A DNA stretch of 64,000 nt from Stichopus chloronotus. Its lineage: Eukaryota; Echinodermata; Holothuroidea; Aspidochirotida; Stichopodidae. Positions 34,301 through 44,757 of the stretch are shown in pieces. Under the pieces are notes generated by a model. It had not been told where the DNA came from and did not search any database. It was given only the letters and a program-made list of their open reading frames with translations. The first letter of the stretch is position 1; every line of letters begins with the position of its first letter. The stretch lies in the NCBI GenBank assembly GCA_021234535.1, contig CM037838.1, positions 18,359,009 to 18,423,008 of the forward strand, read 5' to 3'. The position numbers and the translations under genes are program-made.

Positions 34301-35930
34301 CAATCCGAACACTTCCTTTAACAGGCTGTTTCCTGACCCCCAACTGTCTGCAGATCCGCTCCTAAGTTTCTTGGTGGCTTCTTCTATCTTCTCTTCACTG
34401 ACTGCAGTAGTGAATATCTCTTCCTGGTGGATAAAAAAAAAGCAAAGGGGACAATAAGATGAGACAAATGTAAGACTGATGAATAATTGAACTTAGTTTG
34501 ATCCAGATTTTATGGGTGCAAACTCTGATTTGCATGGCATGAATATTCAAGAAGTAGCACTGCAATGTTAGACACTGAGAAACTGAACACTCATTTGAAA
34601 CTTTTTGGAGTAGTTTTGTGATATTTAGTAATTACATGACTTATCAGAATGTGCTAATCCATCACTACTTCTTTTGCAGAATTTTTTAGCAAGCATATGG
34701 GTGAATTCTGCAATACGCTACTGTACAGTATACTGTAATTTGCCAAAAATGTCACCAGAAGTAAAACTATACCTTGTCAGCAGCAGATTCACCTGCTTGG
34801 GAGACCGAAGAAGACTTGATGCTCTCATCGCTCTTGACATCCTCCGCAAAGGTCACGCTTTTGGTTCCGTCCCCTCGGCTGGTCGCAGACTTCATTGGTC
34901 GCGAAGCTTTGCTCTCTGAACGATCCTTGTCAACCTCGGCGACGGAAGGGGTAGGCCGGATGAACTGATCGTAATCAGGAGTCGGGAAATCCTTAGCGGA
35001 ATAGACGAATGATGACATGGAGATGGGTCTGTCTGACATCATGGTATGACTAGTGTAAGGACGAAGATTGTCCTCGATGGTTCGAAGAGGCAATTCTCCA
35101 GCACTGGATTCGTGGGTTACATCTGGTTGTCCTCCCGATTGAGATTCAGGGCTGGAGCTCTTAGTCTCAGCAGAATCATCTCGAACTGCTGCCTGATCCC
35201 CAATTGGAGAAGGTTCTGAAATTGCCTCTTCATTTGTTATGACATTAGTTTGATCTTCTGGTTGTTTACCATCTGCTATTGAGTCAGGTATTCCTGAAAC
35301 TTCTCCTAGTGTGTCATTATTGACTGCATTATCTTCATCCTCCTTTTCATCTACTAATGCTTCGCTGCTCCTGTAATCTTTCTCCCCACCTTTTGACCCC
35401 CTTTCATCAACGATGTTGGAACAGTCACTTTTAGACCTATCATCTGTATTTGATTCCAGTTCCCCAACCTCCTTTAAATTTTGTATCCTATCCACATTCA
35501 GTGGAACACTTCCTGATTCCTGTACAGTTTCAGATGCATCCGCACCACTGCCATCCTCTCTTTCACTCTTACCTCCATTCAGAGGAGAGGGTGATGACAC
35601 CTTTTCTGATGGCACCTGCTGCTCTGACCCTCCTGACATATTAATTTCTTGGCTGGTTTCTTGCAGTTTTAAATCATTTGTTCCGTCACTCAAAGAAATC
35701 TGCTCTTTGTCTCCATCACGTACAAAGTAACTGTTATTCTGAGGATCTTCTTCTGCATTGTCTTCATTCCCATCAATTGCTTCTTGTTTTGCAATTGTTT
35801 CTTTTTGCTGTGTCTGTTCCAACTCCTGTTCTTCCTCCTGATTTTGTTGTTCTGTTTGGATGAGGTTTTCTTCCGCTTTCGCTCCTGCATCCTCCATATT
35901 TTCCATTTGTTCTTTGTCCTCTGCCTCCAT
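25158..35930 (-). CDS. TTC16: Tetratricopeptide repeat protein 16 (10 exons, about 1004 aa if two indels are discounted)
   Basis: A TPR scaffold protein; vertebrate TTC16 is linked to cilia and sperm. Exons (minus strand): 34773-35930, 34245-34423, 32380-32715, 31438-31567, 30574-30788, 29144-29393, 28411-28655, 27105-27307, 25981-26095 and 25158-25343. Phases join cleanly throughout once two extra bases in exon 6 are discounted. Residues 1-386 are an acidic Glu/Ser/Gln-rich disordered region. Residues 420-840 carry TPR helices with TTC16 signatures: the block VYYLQGQSLFDQ, then RSIACLAAL, LLLTYNDFAV, GLYVNRGDCFFRLG and IQHNPKHSQFYLSRAK. GARQDILISLHLNP and RLFPGKSVPDVM follow at 841-880. The C-terminal 61 residues are Pro/Trp-rich. 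The long low-complexity tail of mammalian TTC16 is absent, and the N-terminal extension is larger. The start is chosen because an in-frame TGA lies 24 bases upstream of the ATG. Confidence 0.87.
25981..26095 (-). CDS. TTC16: TTC16 exon 9
   Basis: The phase from exon 8 selects the acceptor TTTTGCAG (exon begins AGCCTGG), not the TTACAG 32 bases upstream, which would hit a stop. It encodes RAWISSPVTQRSQRKKLQPF and a Lys/Arg-rich end. The donor is GTGAGA. Confidence 0.72.
27105..27307 (-). CDS. TTC16: TTC16 exon 8
   Basis: Encodes NHSGARQDILISLHLNP, RLFPGKSVPDVMKSKAAK and a basic helix. The GARQD...LNP and LFPG blocks fit the region just after the last TPR in vertebrate TTC16. The acceptor is CATCCAG and the donor GTAAAG. 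Confidence 0.86.
28411..28655 (-). CDS. TTC16: TTC16 exon 7
   Basis: Encodes DCFFRLGELHFSLADYHQAL through IQHNPKHSQFYLSRAKVRFM, two TPR units. The acceptor is CTCACAG and the donor GTAAAG. Degenerate copies of its first bases are duplicated in the upstream intron. Confidence 0.87.
28640..28850. repeat. Triplicated segment at the TTC16 exon 7 acceptor
   Basis: The sequence AAGAAGCAATCTGTGAGATG at the exon edge recurs as AAAGAAGCAATTTGTGAAAA (28712) and AAAGAAGCAATTTGTGACAA (28800), each time near AAGTATGGCxxTGTATATGG. On the coding strand the copies read CACAA where the true acceptor has CACAG. Confidence 0.75.
29144..29393 (-). CDS. TTC16: TTC16 exon 6, interrupted by two single-base insertions
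   Basis: The splice sites are intact (CGACAG acceptor, GTGAGT donor). The first 49 codons read GAIHRRLHDFNAAIDDFLL to LLLTYNDFAV. One extra base at 29244/29245 shifts to DCFLGGHFDEA, and another at 29211 shifts to ILLLNKAIKGEKREKGLYVN. The exon is 250 bp where the neighbouring phases need 248. Read literally, it ends in a stop 20 codons after the first shift. Confidence 0.8.
30280..30460. mobile_element. Truncated copy of the TTAA-bordered MITE family
   Basis: Shares TTTCATCTCCTC-AAAACATAATGCAT, GATACATCATTTAAATTT and GGGTGAACAAATTA with the complete copies at 47690-48024 and 60111-60463. The terminal repeats are missing. It lies in TTC16 intron 5. Confidence 0.6.
30574..30788 (-). CDS. TTC16: TTC16 exon 5
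   Basis: Encodes TSLSYYDLKDALALNPDQQ, then a Lys/Glu-rich linker helix and AMQKITLAIEMNPSVAEFHL, matching TPR consensus positions. The acceptor follows an uninterrupted pyrimidine run; the donor is GTATAT. Confidence 0.85.
31438..31567 (-). CDS. TTC16: TTC16 exon 4
   Basis: One base completing Ser plus 43 codons: SIACLAALERHGECLALVN and onward to LYIMRARLHLLFRN, a TPR hairpin. The acceptor is TTACAG and the donor GTGAGTA. Confidence 0.85.
32380..32715 (-). CDS. TTC16: TTC16 exon 3, TPR repeats
   Basis: Encodes about three TPR units from HYDRGCTLSSSGDLFPAIIS to the diagnostic VYYLQGQSLFDQCLF and RAAEMRPEIIGYHTR. The acceptor is clean. The donor that keeps phase with exon 4 is an unusual GTTTGA after CGAAG; reading through instead adds 20 residues before a stop. 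Confidence 0.83.
33300..34165. repeat. Minisatellite of about 142 bp in TTC16 intron 2
   Basis: Six or seven copies of a unit with TGACCTTTGACCTCCACC, AAAAACAATAGGGTTCTTCT, ACTCAATGTGGTACACCTAC, ATATGAGATCTGTCCAAGCT, CTTCTTGAGATATCGTGTTT and CCACAATTTGACCCCTGTTG. The ACTCAATG block recurs near 33374, 33515, 33656, 33799, 33941 and 34087. Confidence 0.88.
33475..33487. promoter_or_regulatory. Perfect DR1 nuclear-receptor-type site
   Basis: TGACCTTTGACCT is the complement of AGGTCAAAGGTCA, the direct repeat spaced by one that HNF4 and RXR heterodimers bind. An identical 13-mer is at 33906-33918; one-mismatch versions sit near 33763 and 34050. The match is exact; function is untested and it may be only part of the repeat unit. 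Confidence 0.3.
34245..34423 (-). CDS. TTC16: TTC16 exon 2, entry to the TPR domain
   Basis: 59 codons plus two bases. The acceptor CCACCAG precedes GAAGAG; the donor is GTAAGT. It encodes a Glu/Lys helix and then VFGLERIKLVSGSDLINKR, the lead-in to the first TPR. Confidence 0.85.
34773..35930 (-). CDS. TTC16: TTC16 exon 1, acidic disordered N-terminus
   Basis: 386 codons opening MEAEDKEQMENMED, rich in Glu, Gln, Ser and Asp with almost no hydrophobic clusters. Near its end are DYDQFIRPTPS and KSVTF (357-361), the latter fitting the RVxF docking motif for protein phosphatase 1. The donor after GACAAG is GTATAG. Confidence 0.82.
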
Positions 35931-35999
35931 CTTCCTCCAAAGTTTAAGTTTCCTTCAAGATCTTCAGAACAGCACAAACAAAGAGCATGGTTAAAACTA

Positions 36000-38900
36000 A
36001 ATACCAGTAGCAACATTTCAACAACTATGGTATTTAAATTTGTGGGCATACTATTTAGTGATATCATCCCCACCTACAGGAGTAGCATAGTGAGCTTTTA
36101 AGTGACCACTTCAGGACTTCATTTGACCACTTATACCGTAGTCAAGTTCAAAGCATTCACATGGATGCAGTCTGAATATATACATTCCAAAGATTTACAG
36201 TCTGTTACTGCGTAGCTTGGAATCAGTTTCAAGATGTGTGATATGTCAAATCTCTATATAACCAGTTTGATTTATTGCAATTGTGGTGGAGGGGTAAGCA
36301 GACTCTGATGACAATTTGCTGAGGTCACAAAGAAGACATACTAACAGTATTGCACAAATGTACAGTAATATAGTGACAGTTACAAATATGGCAAGTACAT
36401 TGCACAATAAAGTGGAAAGACTCATAATTTTGTTAGGTAGGTACAGGGATCTGGAACATTTGGAGTGATTTCCAAGAAACATATCACTCCACAAAGGCTA
36501 AGAGAATGAAACTAATAGAGTACCATCCAAACACCCCCCCCCCCCCCACCTACTGCATGCCCTAAAATGTGCCACTGAAAAGTTTCATTGTATTAAAGAG
36601 AAAATTATTATTTAGATGAAAAAAAAATCTTTCAAGACATTTTACCTTGAATTTCATCAGAATTTTCTTACAGTACCTGTAAGATACTTTCTAAAAATGA
36701 AAACTTCACATAATGTATAATCATAATATATAAGTTCTTAAACACACAGCTCCAAACACTTTTCAGCCGTGACCCGTGCACATACTCTCAGTGCTGTGAA
36801 GAATAAAATAAGTTTCATTTGTACCACTTTCCATTTTTATACCACCGATTGCATCAAGTTACTCTCATCCAGTACTCAAGTGTGTGGTGTGTATGGTGTA
36901 TGGGTATTACAATATCAATGATGAGAAAAAATTGCCTCATTTGTATTCTAAAATCACACTGACAGTATTCTAAGACTTTAATTCCCTCAGTTTCCAGGGT
37001 AAATAAGGTAAATGAAGGCTGAAACTGAGCTGCTTTGGTAATAACCTAGACAATTTAGCAACAGGCCTACTAGTTCTGCTAAGAAATACTCCACATTACA
37101 CACTTTATGATATGGGCTTAACCTACCCCTCAACTCCACAGTAACAGGGTGTAAATTGAACTGAAGAGCAGGCCTATGATTGAGTTTACTTTAGTTAAAT
37201 TTAGTTGAAAAAAGGCTCAGGAGGTATAGCAAGTGCACCCAGAATGACACATCCCCTAGAATGACGCACCCCAAGCTATTGCTGAAAATGTATTACTTCA
37301 GAGAACCTAACCTACTTTATTGAAAGCAGAATGACAAGTTAAACATAGTATGTTGCTGATGAAGCCTGTCACACTTCTGATTCTTTGATAAGATTTTTCC
37401 ACCCCTGCCTATAGGCTAGGTTTTGTATCCTAAGTTGAAATGTCACTTGGCAGAATGCAACTCAGAATACCACCATGTCTCCGAAATTATGATCCACCTG
37501 CTAGACATAATTAGTTAACATGATATACCTCATGGCCTATGCTACTCTGCCATTTGACTTTGCTTATGACTCCATCAAAGCTACAACTTGTGTCAATTAA
37601 GGTGCATAAGAGTACTTCTAACAGCAGAAATTTGGGGTTCCAGTTGCTCTCAATTTTAAAATGAGAAAGGACAGCACAGAACATCTTTTCATATCATTAC
37701 AATTGTGAGGTCTGCTTGTACTAAAACCCCATCTAAATGAGTGTTTTGGATTTTTACCAACTTCATAATCATCGATCAATTCCTTAGGTGCTTCATTCTG
37801 CATGCAATCATGCTAGGCCTACATAATACGTCCCCGTCTAGGATCCTGGGGGGGGGGGGAAGCTAAAGACAAACCCTCAACCCTGCTAATAACCTTACAG
37901 AAATTATCTAAAACATTTATAAACACATTCAAACTACTAGAGAGAACCACATACTCAGGTACTGTAAATTGTTCCACTCATTTGGTCATGACATTAGCCA
38001 CCCTTTGAAAGTTTGAGAAATGAAGTTATGACGAACATTGATGATAGGAACTTAAAGTTAACACACCTCAAGGCTCAATTCCACGTTATTATTACATTTG
38101 AGTCATGCAACACTAAATAAAAATGTACGAGATAATGACATAATTTTGATAGGTAATCTGAGTCCGGAAAGACAGGCAAGCATTCAATTTCAACGCACAA
38201 TAGGGAGGGCCATCGTTCGTTTTCGACTCAACGGTGAATAACAACAAAATTCGTGGAATCGGCTCTAACGACTAACTGTACGAGACGACAGTTTTCACAC
38301 ATTACAATCTATTGCTGACAATCTCTAAAACTTTCACTGGAACATGCAAATTTGCTTTTCAGCAGCTTTTAAGGAGGAAAATTAAAGGCTTACTTTTTCA
38401 AAATCATAATTCATACTCAGCGATGAATTTAGCAGGTAAGTCAAAACGTCGGATACAGATCCTGTTACTGTTAATGTACGTGTTGCCATGTGAACGTTGG
38501 TGGACGTTTCTAATGTTGCCAGATGTTCATTACACAATTAGGCAAATTCAGATATCCAGATCCGGACAACCACCACATAGAAATACCGCATAGTTCTTTG
38601 ACAACCACCTGAACTCAGAGCCTCTATACACGGCTCTGCCTGAACTGGGGTGATTGCGCAAGGTGTTGATCTGAGCATGATCAAACCACATAGGATGCAA
38701 GAATGTTGACTTGATGTATTGCTCTCATGAAGTATGGAACAGTTGCAAATGGTGGAACAAAGTGGGGTGCCACCCTTTCCTAAACCTACCAGTCGGCGCA
38801 AAATTACGTAGACGGGATTTGCATGTTAGCAACATTCGGGAAAGTAAATAACTACTTTTACTTTTCTCAGTAAATAAATATTATCACTGCAATTATTTAC

Positions 38901-39130
38901 TTTCCAGAATGTTACACCTAGAGCCGAAACCCATGCAGAGAAAGCTTCTTACTTGGAAGGACCGGCCAATTCGAAAATGCCCTTATGTAACTTTGATGAT
39001 GACGTCATAGGTCACAGTAGACGCATTTCCTTGTCGTTAGTAACTGAAAAAAGTACCTGAACTTAAAAGTACGCATTAAGTGATATTAAAGTTACATGGA
39101 AAGTCAGTGCAAGTTCCTGATTTATACAAG
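36000..39130. other. 5' flank of TTC16, no gene recognised
   Basis: Upstream of the TTC16 start. A non-coding first exon could lie here, but I cannot place it. There are C and G runs near 36534 and 37851. Open frames at 36246-36494, 37618-37803, 38312-38593 and 38538-38801 have no motif. Confidence 0.45.
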
Positions 39131-39263
39131 ACGTCTGTGGCAAGCCAAAATGCCCAATAATTCGAGAAACCTGGATTATTGGTTGATAAATCAAGGTTTA
39201 TCAACCGATTATGGAACGCCAAAAGGGCCACAACATACGATGATGATATCATTCGTTACCTTG

Positions 39264-39478
39264 TTGTACCGAAAATATACGTCTGTATACCCAAAATATA
39301 CGTATATACCCACAATATACGTCTATATACCAAATGCATACGACTATATATCGAAATTATACGTCATTATATCGAAATATTATGTCAATTTACCGAAAAT
39401 ATACGTCGTTATATCGAAATCTTACGCTATTGTATTGACAGTATACGTCATTGTACTGGAATTATACGTCGATACCGT
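39264..39478. repeat. 24-bp minisatellite
   Basis: About nine units close to ATATACGTCxxTATAxCGAAA. Because the period is a multiple of three, the plus strand reads as an open peptide repeat of the type IYVxIPKx. I regard the open frame (39096-39656) as a product of the repeat. Confidence 0.8.
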
Positions 39479-39679
39479 TATCAAAGGTGATGATGTGTTG
39501 ATTAACCTGCTTTATCGACGCCAAATGCCCAATAATTTTATAACCCTGGTTTATCGGTTGAGAAACCTGGTTTATCGACTGAGAAACCTGGTTTATCAAC
39601 GCCAAATGCCCAATCATTTGGTAAAACTGGTTTATAGCTTGGATAAAGCAAGATAAAGGTGATAAGTAGAGATATACTA

Positions 39680-40440
39680 AATATAGACCTCTTTCATTAC
39701 TTTCACAATTTTCAAAGATCCTGGCAAAGCTGCTTGAGTCAAGACTCAGCAATTTAATTGAAAAAAATGAAATTCTTAATAATAGTCAATATGGATTTAG
39801 AAGTAACCGATCAACAACAATGGCATTGATTGAACTAACTGAAGAGATCACAAATTGTATTGAAAGTAAGTTATTCTAGTATTGGTATCTTTATCGACTT
39901 GAGAAAGGCTTTTTGATACCATAAATCATAGCATTCTCTCAAAGAAACTCGCCGAGCGTGATTGGTGTTAGAGGTATGGTTTTAAAGTGGGTTGAAAGCT
40001 ACTTGTCTAATAGAAAACAGTATGTTGATTTTAATAAGAGGAAGTCCTCACTTAAAGAAGTTTTGACATTTTGTATTGCTCATTGCTTATACCCTATCTT
40101 ACTTACTGTGTTGAGGTGTGTGGAAGCACATACAAGTCAAATTTAAACCCTATTTTCACTAAGCAAAAGAGAATCATTCGTATTGTTTGTAAAGCAAAAT
40201 ATTAAATCACACAACCCCATTGTTTAATAGTTTAAAGTCGTTGTCCTTTTTTTCAGTTACATAAATTCAGAACAGCTATCTTCGTGTACAAAGTTTTTAA
40301 CGAAATGCTGCCATTAACTCTCCAATCCTGTTTCACTATATCTTTAAATAGCTTTTATACTAGAAATTGTGGGAACTTTTATGTGAAAAAAGTCAGAAAA
40401 ACAATAAAACAACTGTGTATATGTAAAACCCATACGTCTT
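39680..40440 (+). mobile_element. Non-LTR retrotransposon fragment, internally deleted
   Basis: The translation gives LSLLSQFSKILAKLLESRL, IEKNEILNNSQYGFRSNRST, then (after stops and shifts) FIDLRKAFDTINHSILSKKL and VLKWVESYLSNRKQYV, reverse transcriptase blocks of LINEs. The GVPQGS and YADD blocks are missing. The sequence jumps to a C-terminal segment (RIIRIVCKAKY, then FRTAIFVYKVFNEMLP) typical of CR1/L2/Rex-type elements. Confidence 0.8.
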
Positions 40441-40659
40441 TTAAATAGAAATACAAGCAAAGTTTACTTACCTCTACTCACCAGTCATAATATTTGAAAT
40501 TGGGTAATTATTTGATAAATTAGGTCTTTATTTGATAAACCTGGTTGATAAACCCGGTTTACCAACTAATAAACCGGGGTTTATCAACTGCTAAACCTGG
40601 TTTATCAACCGATAATCCCGGTTTCTCGAATTACTGGGCATTTGGCTTGACATAGGCTT

Positions 40660-42335
40660 CTTGAAATGCGAAATAGCCAACGTGTCATTGTCGGAGAACA
40701 CATCAATGACACCACCAGTCGGATGCAGGGATTCAGGGATGCAGGGATTCCAAAGTAGTAAGATTGTACTTTCTTCAAATTATTGTCGGATGTAAGTAGT
40801 AAAAACTAATAGGTTACTTTTCCATGTGGGTTTTGTTTGCTATTAGTTGCAATCGTGGAATATATGTTCCGTTGTGTAATGGTCATTAAAATAGTTGGAG
40901 GAGTAACAAAATTCCTCATTCCTATGTGCCTTTACAAACAGCATTCTAAAAGAAAAAGAGGTCCATAAAAAATAAATAAAGCACTATAACTGGTCAAATA
41001 TTCCACTAAAGTAAAACGTAGGTATGTTTTTTTTTTTTTTTTCAGTTTCATGTTGTTTTAATCAGCTACGGTATATGTTCATCCCAGTTTGATTATAGTT
41101 TCACTTTGTCTGTACGCAGTTTCCCGGTTTTTTTTACATTAATGCAAGGTTACTTTTCATACGCAGAGAATGATTATGTGTGACATGTGCCTCTGTTAGT
41201 GCAGGAAATCATTGTACAAAGTACAGCTATATCCATTCAGTTACGGATGTGGCGACACCCCTGCCAGTCTGGATGCCTCCGAGATGAGATACGGGACTGT
41301 ACCCAAAGAAAAAACTGTAATTGCGTGAAAACCCTGTACTGAAGTTGAGTACATTATTGCAGTGCTCCACAATTGTTCACCTATCTCAGGGAAACTCTCG
41401 TCAATCTACATTTAGTCACAGGGTTCAAAGCACAAGCACAATTAACAGAGTTCAAAGCACATTGGTAACTTGCTCTTGTAATAATTATAATGATTTCGTC
41501 GAAATTATTCTTCGACTTTAGCTTTTTATAAAAGAATTTATTTTCCAATGTAAATATGAAAGTAAAGACTTAGACAATATTAAGAATACCTGCATTAACC
41601 ATGTTGTGCAGGCATGGAGTACTATGATTGCCTTTACTATGCCTTATGAAAATTATGGGTCACAAGTTACATGGAACAATTTTTGCATCTCATTAAAAGA
41701 ATTTTTTATATAATAATGGATACATTGTGAACAAAATTTTTGGAAAATCTCAATTACCTGTGAAATTTTTGACAGAAAAATGTTCCCTATAACTTTTGAG
41801 CAATTCAAGTGTAAATTTCAATCAATTTCTCTCTTTTTACTCTATCTGGGGGACTAATTTCATTCAAGCCATTCTCGGGGCTCAAAAAGATCCAGCTATG
41901 TAGGTCATAATGACATTCAAAAAATGACAGCTTCCTGGTGTAGTAGGTTGACCTATTAAGTTACAATGTACCAGATATGCCGGTTTCAACCACCCCTGTA
42001 TATCTAGGAAAAATGTCAGAATCAATTTAATACTTTCACAGAAGAGGATTAGTGTAATCCGTGTAACTGGCATGTTTACACAGTGTCTGGAGATAAGCGT
42101 CAATATATTTTCAGTTCCAATTTTTACTCAGATTAGTAATTGCAACAAATATTTTTTTAAAGGCTATACGGAACAATGTGACTGCCGGTTCTGTACCTTA
42201 TCGAAACAGAAAGCTTGGAGCGTTTGTTTTGGAAGTGCAGTGTAGTTGCTAATTTTTTTTTCTGAACGTTGAATTTTTACGTTTTGAACGTTCACTTTTT
42301 ATGTATGGGGAAGGACGCCACTCGGATGACTTCCA
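40660..42335. other. Intergenic, no feature resolved
   Basis: AT-rich with a T run near 41030. No coding or repeat structure that I can support. Confidence 0.5.
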
Positions 42336-42346
42336 GGGATTTATAA

Positions 42347-43994
42347 CAGTGTTGTAATGACTCGAGTCACTGACTCGACTCGGGTCGGACTCGAGTCACG
42401 ATTTTTGAAGACTCGACTTCACTCGAGTCACTTGCATCAAAAGACTCAACTCTACTCGATTAAAAAGTTTGAGAAAATGCAAAAGACTCGATTCGAGTTA
42501 GTATGTGGAAGGGACTCGACTCGAGTCACTATGCTGGATGACTCTACTTGTCTCAAGTCTTTTCACTATGACTAGAGTCAAACTATCAGCAAACTATATG
42601 ATATTAAATACTGGTTTGGTGTACATTTCAAGAAATGCACTACCAGTTGATTAATTAGAAACGGCAGTAGAAACAGCTGACCCGTTGGAATCGGAATTTG
42701 TCAAGATTCTCTGTCGATTGTATTCGTACACCTACAGCTTCAATCAGCGTATGGGCCGTAGATTATGTTCGTTAATATTACATTTACAGTAGCTTTACAG
42801 TTGTGTTTCAATGCTAATTGCGTGAGTAGGATGTTCATGTTTGATGTGTATTTTTCCTTTTTTTTTAATAAGAGGGGTGATACATACCTATATTTCATTA
42901 TTGTCTTGATAAATATTCGAGTCACTGATGACTGGGGGAAGGAGAGATTTTCGAATTTTACTGATCACAGGGCACCATGTATGCCAGTGTGTTGGGCTAT
43001 TCTCATTTAGTGAAGAATGTCGTTTTGTTCAGTCAGTGTCATGGTTGATAGTTTGTTAAATGATGATACTATTCTGAAGTGATTATCTTGATTACTTTCC
43101 ACGTTTTCTTGAACAGACTGAGTAAAAAAACATCAATAAAAACATTAAACAAAAGTGGAATCAAGCATAATGGCACAAATGTCTTACTTCCTTGTATACA
43201 GCTACAAAAATTTTTGTAGATCATATTGTTGTAGTCATTTTCTGGGCGTAAGGTACAAGCTATTTATTACAAGTATGCTCACCAAGTAAGTGTTTGTCCC
43301 GCGAACAAGGGTACCCTTTTGAATTGTGATTAACAGAAGAAATCATTTTTGTGTGTGGCACTCGGTTTCTACAATGGTTTTGTTTTTGCTGATTTTTTCG
43401 TTTATTGTAATATTTTTTAATTGCAGAAAAGGTTTGCTACATGAACATTTTTATTGAAACCTGGTGGTGTGACATCAACACGAGCTTCTGATATAGATTC
43501 CTTGATACAAAAATAGAAACGACATGTAATTCTTGAAAAAGGAAAGAAAAAACTACATCACTAATTTAAGTGACATGGAGAGTGAGCTGTGCAAGGTAAA
43601 AATTTTAAAAAAAATATCTGTAATTGTAGAATTCTTCTTATTTCGATACTCTTTGACATATGGATGAAAGGAGGAGGCAAAATTCTCGCTCCAATATCGG
43701 TTTCAGGATTTGGGGAGACCAAGTCAGCGTGTTGAACAATTGTGTGCATAACGTGCTTGTCTGATATAGTATTGTAGATCAATTGTAGGTCAATATGCTC
43801 AAGTGACTCGAGATGACTCGAATAGACAGAGTGACTCGAGTGTGGTTGTGGACTCGACTCGACTCGACTGCAGTTGATGACGCAGGCTCGACTCGACATG
43901 ACTAAGTGAAAGACTCTGACTCGACTCGACTCTGACTCGACTAGTGGGAGACTCGACTCGAGACTCAAACTTTAGTGACTCGATTACAACACTG
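42347..43994. mobile_element. Non-autonomous hAT-type transposon with target-site duplication
   Basis: Left terminus CAGTGTTGTAAT-GACTCGAGTCACT, right terminus AGTGACTCGATTACAACACTG. It is flanked by 8-bp direct repeats ATTTATAA (42339-42346) and ATTCATAA (43995-44002), one mismatch. The subterminal 200 bp at each end are packed with GACTCGAGTC and GACTCGACT words, such as hAT transposases recognise. The interior shows no transposase. Confidence 0.85.
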
Positions 43995-44416
43995 ATTCAT
44001 AACCAATGAGTTGAATATACCGACGACCCCGTGTTTTCGTCTACGGTGCAGGTTCGGCAGACAAACGTGGGTGTATCTCATGAAGGGACGTAGTACCACG
44101 AAAGGCAGGAAATAATATCAACAGTAATGTTATCATTTCTCTTTGCTTCTGGCACCCGATGAGGTCATGACGCGGTTTTGAAATTGCTACCCGGATCCAA
44201 AGTTTTGACAGCGTACACTGTATGTGTGACAAACGTCAGCATATATATCTGACTAAAAATAACATCACTGTCATGCATGGACGTACTCGATACATGGTGC
44301 TTTATTAACGTGCTACGCAAAATGTCGGATATTCGACTTCACAACGAACTCGATGCCTAAAGCCTATATTTACAGGTTACCTATGTATTTATCTCTTACC
44401 TGGGTGAGGTTAGTAC

Positions 44417-44581
44417 ATAGTCCACATAAAATACGCTCAAAGCATGTCTCGACAAGACGTTTTCTGCATGATGGAACATGACGTGATATCCGTATATACA
44501 TTAATGGTTAGAGTATTTGCCCTTTCGAGAAGGCATGAGCATGTGTAATAATATCATGTGAAGATTGACTGACGTTAACAC
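44417..44581. repeat. Dispersed repeat of about 165 bp, copy B
   Basis: TAGTCCACATAAAATACGCT, GCATGTCTCGACAAGACG, GAACATGACGTGATATCC, ending ATATCATGTGAAGATTGACT. In direct tandem with copy C. Confidence 0.75.
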
Positions 44582-44757
44582 CTAGTCCTCAGAGAGTTTC
44601 TATAATGTGATAAAGTCATGTCTCGAGAAAAACCTTTCTACATGATAGAACATGACGTGATAGCCAGATATACCATAATGATTAGAGTAGGTACCTCGTA
44701 TTTTCGTAAGAAGGTATAAATATATATGATATCATGTGAGGATTGACTCTGCAACTT
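44582..44757. repeat. Dispersed repeat of about 165 bp, copy C
   Basis: CTAGTCCTCAGAGAGTTTCT, TCATGTCTCGAGAAAAACCT, GAACATGACGTGATAGCC, ending ATATCATGTGAGGATTGACT. A truncated reverse copy may sit at 55090-55165. Confidence 0.75.

Larger units (their letters stand above)
39141..40649. mobile_element. Composite element with inverted repeats enclosing a minisatellite and LINE debris
   Basis: The left end CAAGCCAAAATGCCCAATAA-TTCGAGAAACCTGGATTATT is matched in reverse complement at 40560-40649 (TTCTCGAATTACTGGGCATT then TGGCTTGA). Both ends carry several copies of a word close to GAAACCTGGTTTATCAACC. A third block of the same words lies at 39505-39650. Between are a 24-bp minisatellite and a broken reverse transcriptase. 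Confidence 0.7.

Noticed and set aside
35690..36073. 127-codon minus-strand frame overlapping the TTC16 start
   Set aside because: Shifted reading of the Glu/Gln-rich exon giving Lys/Arg-rich sequence; the ATG frame continues through the conserved exons.
39096..39656. 186-codon open frame with Tyr/Ile/Val repeats
   Set aside because: Produced by a 24-bp satellite inside a transposon-like structure; treated as repeat, not gene.
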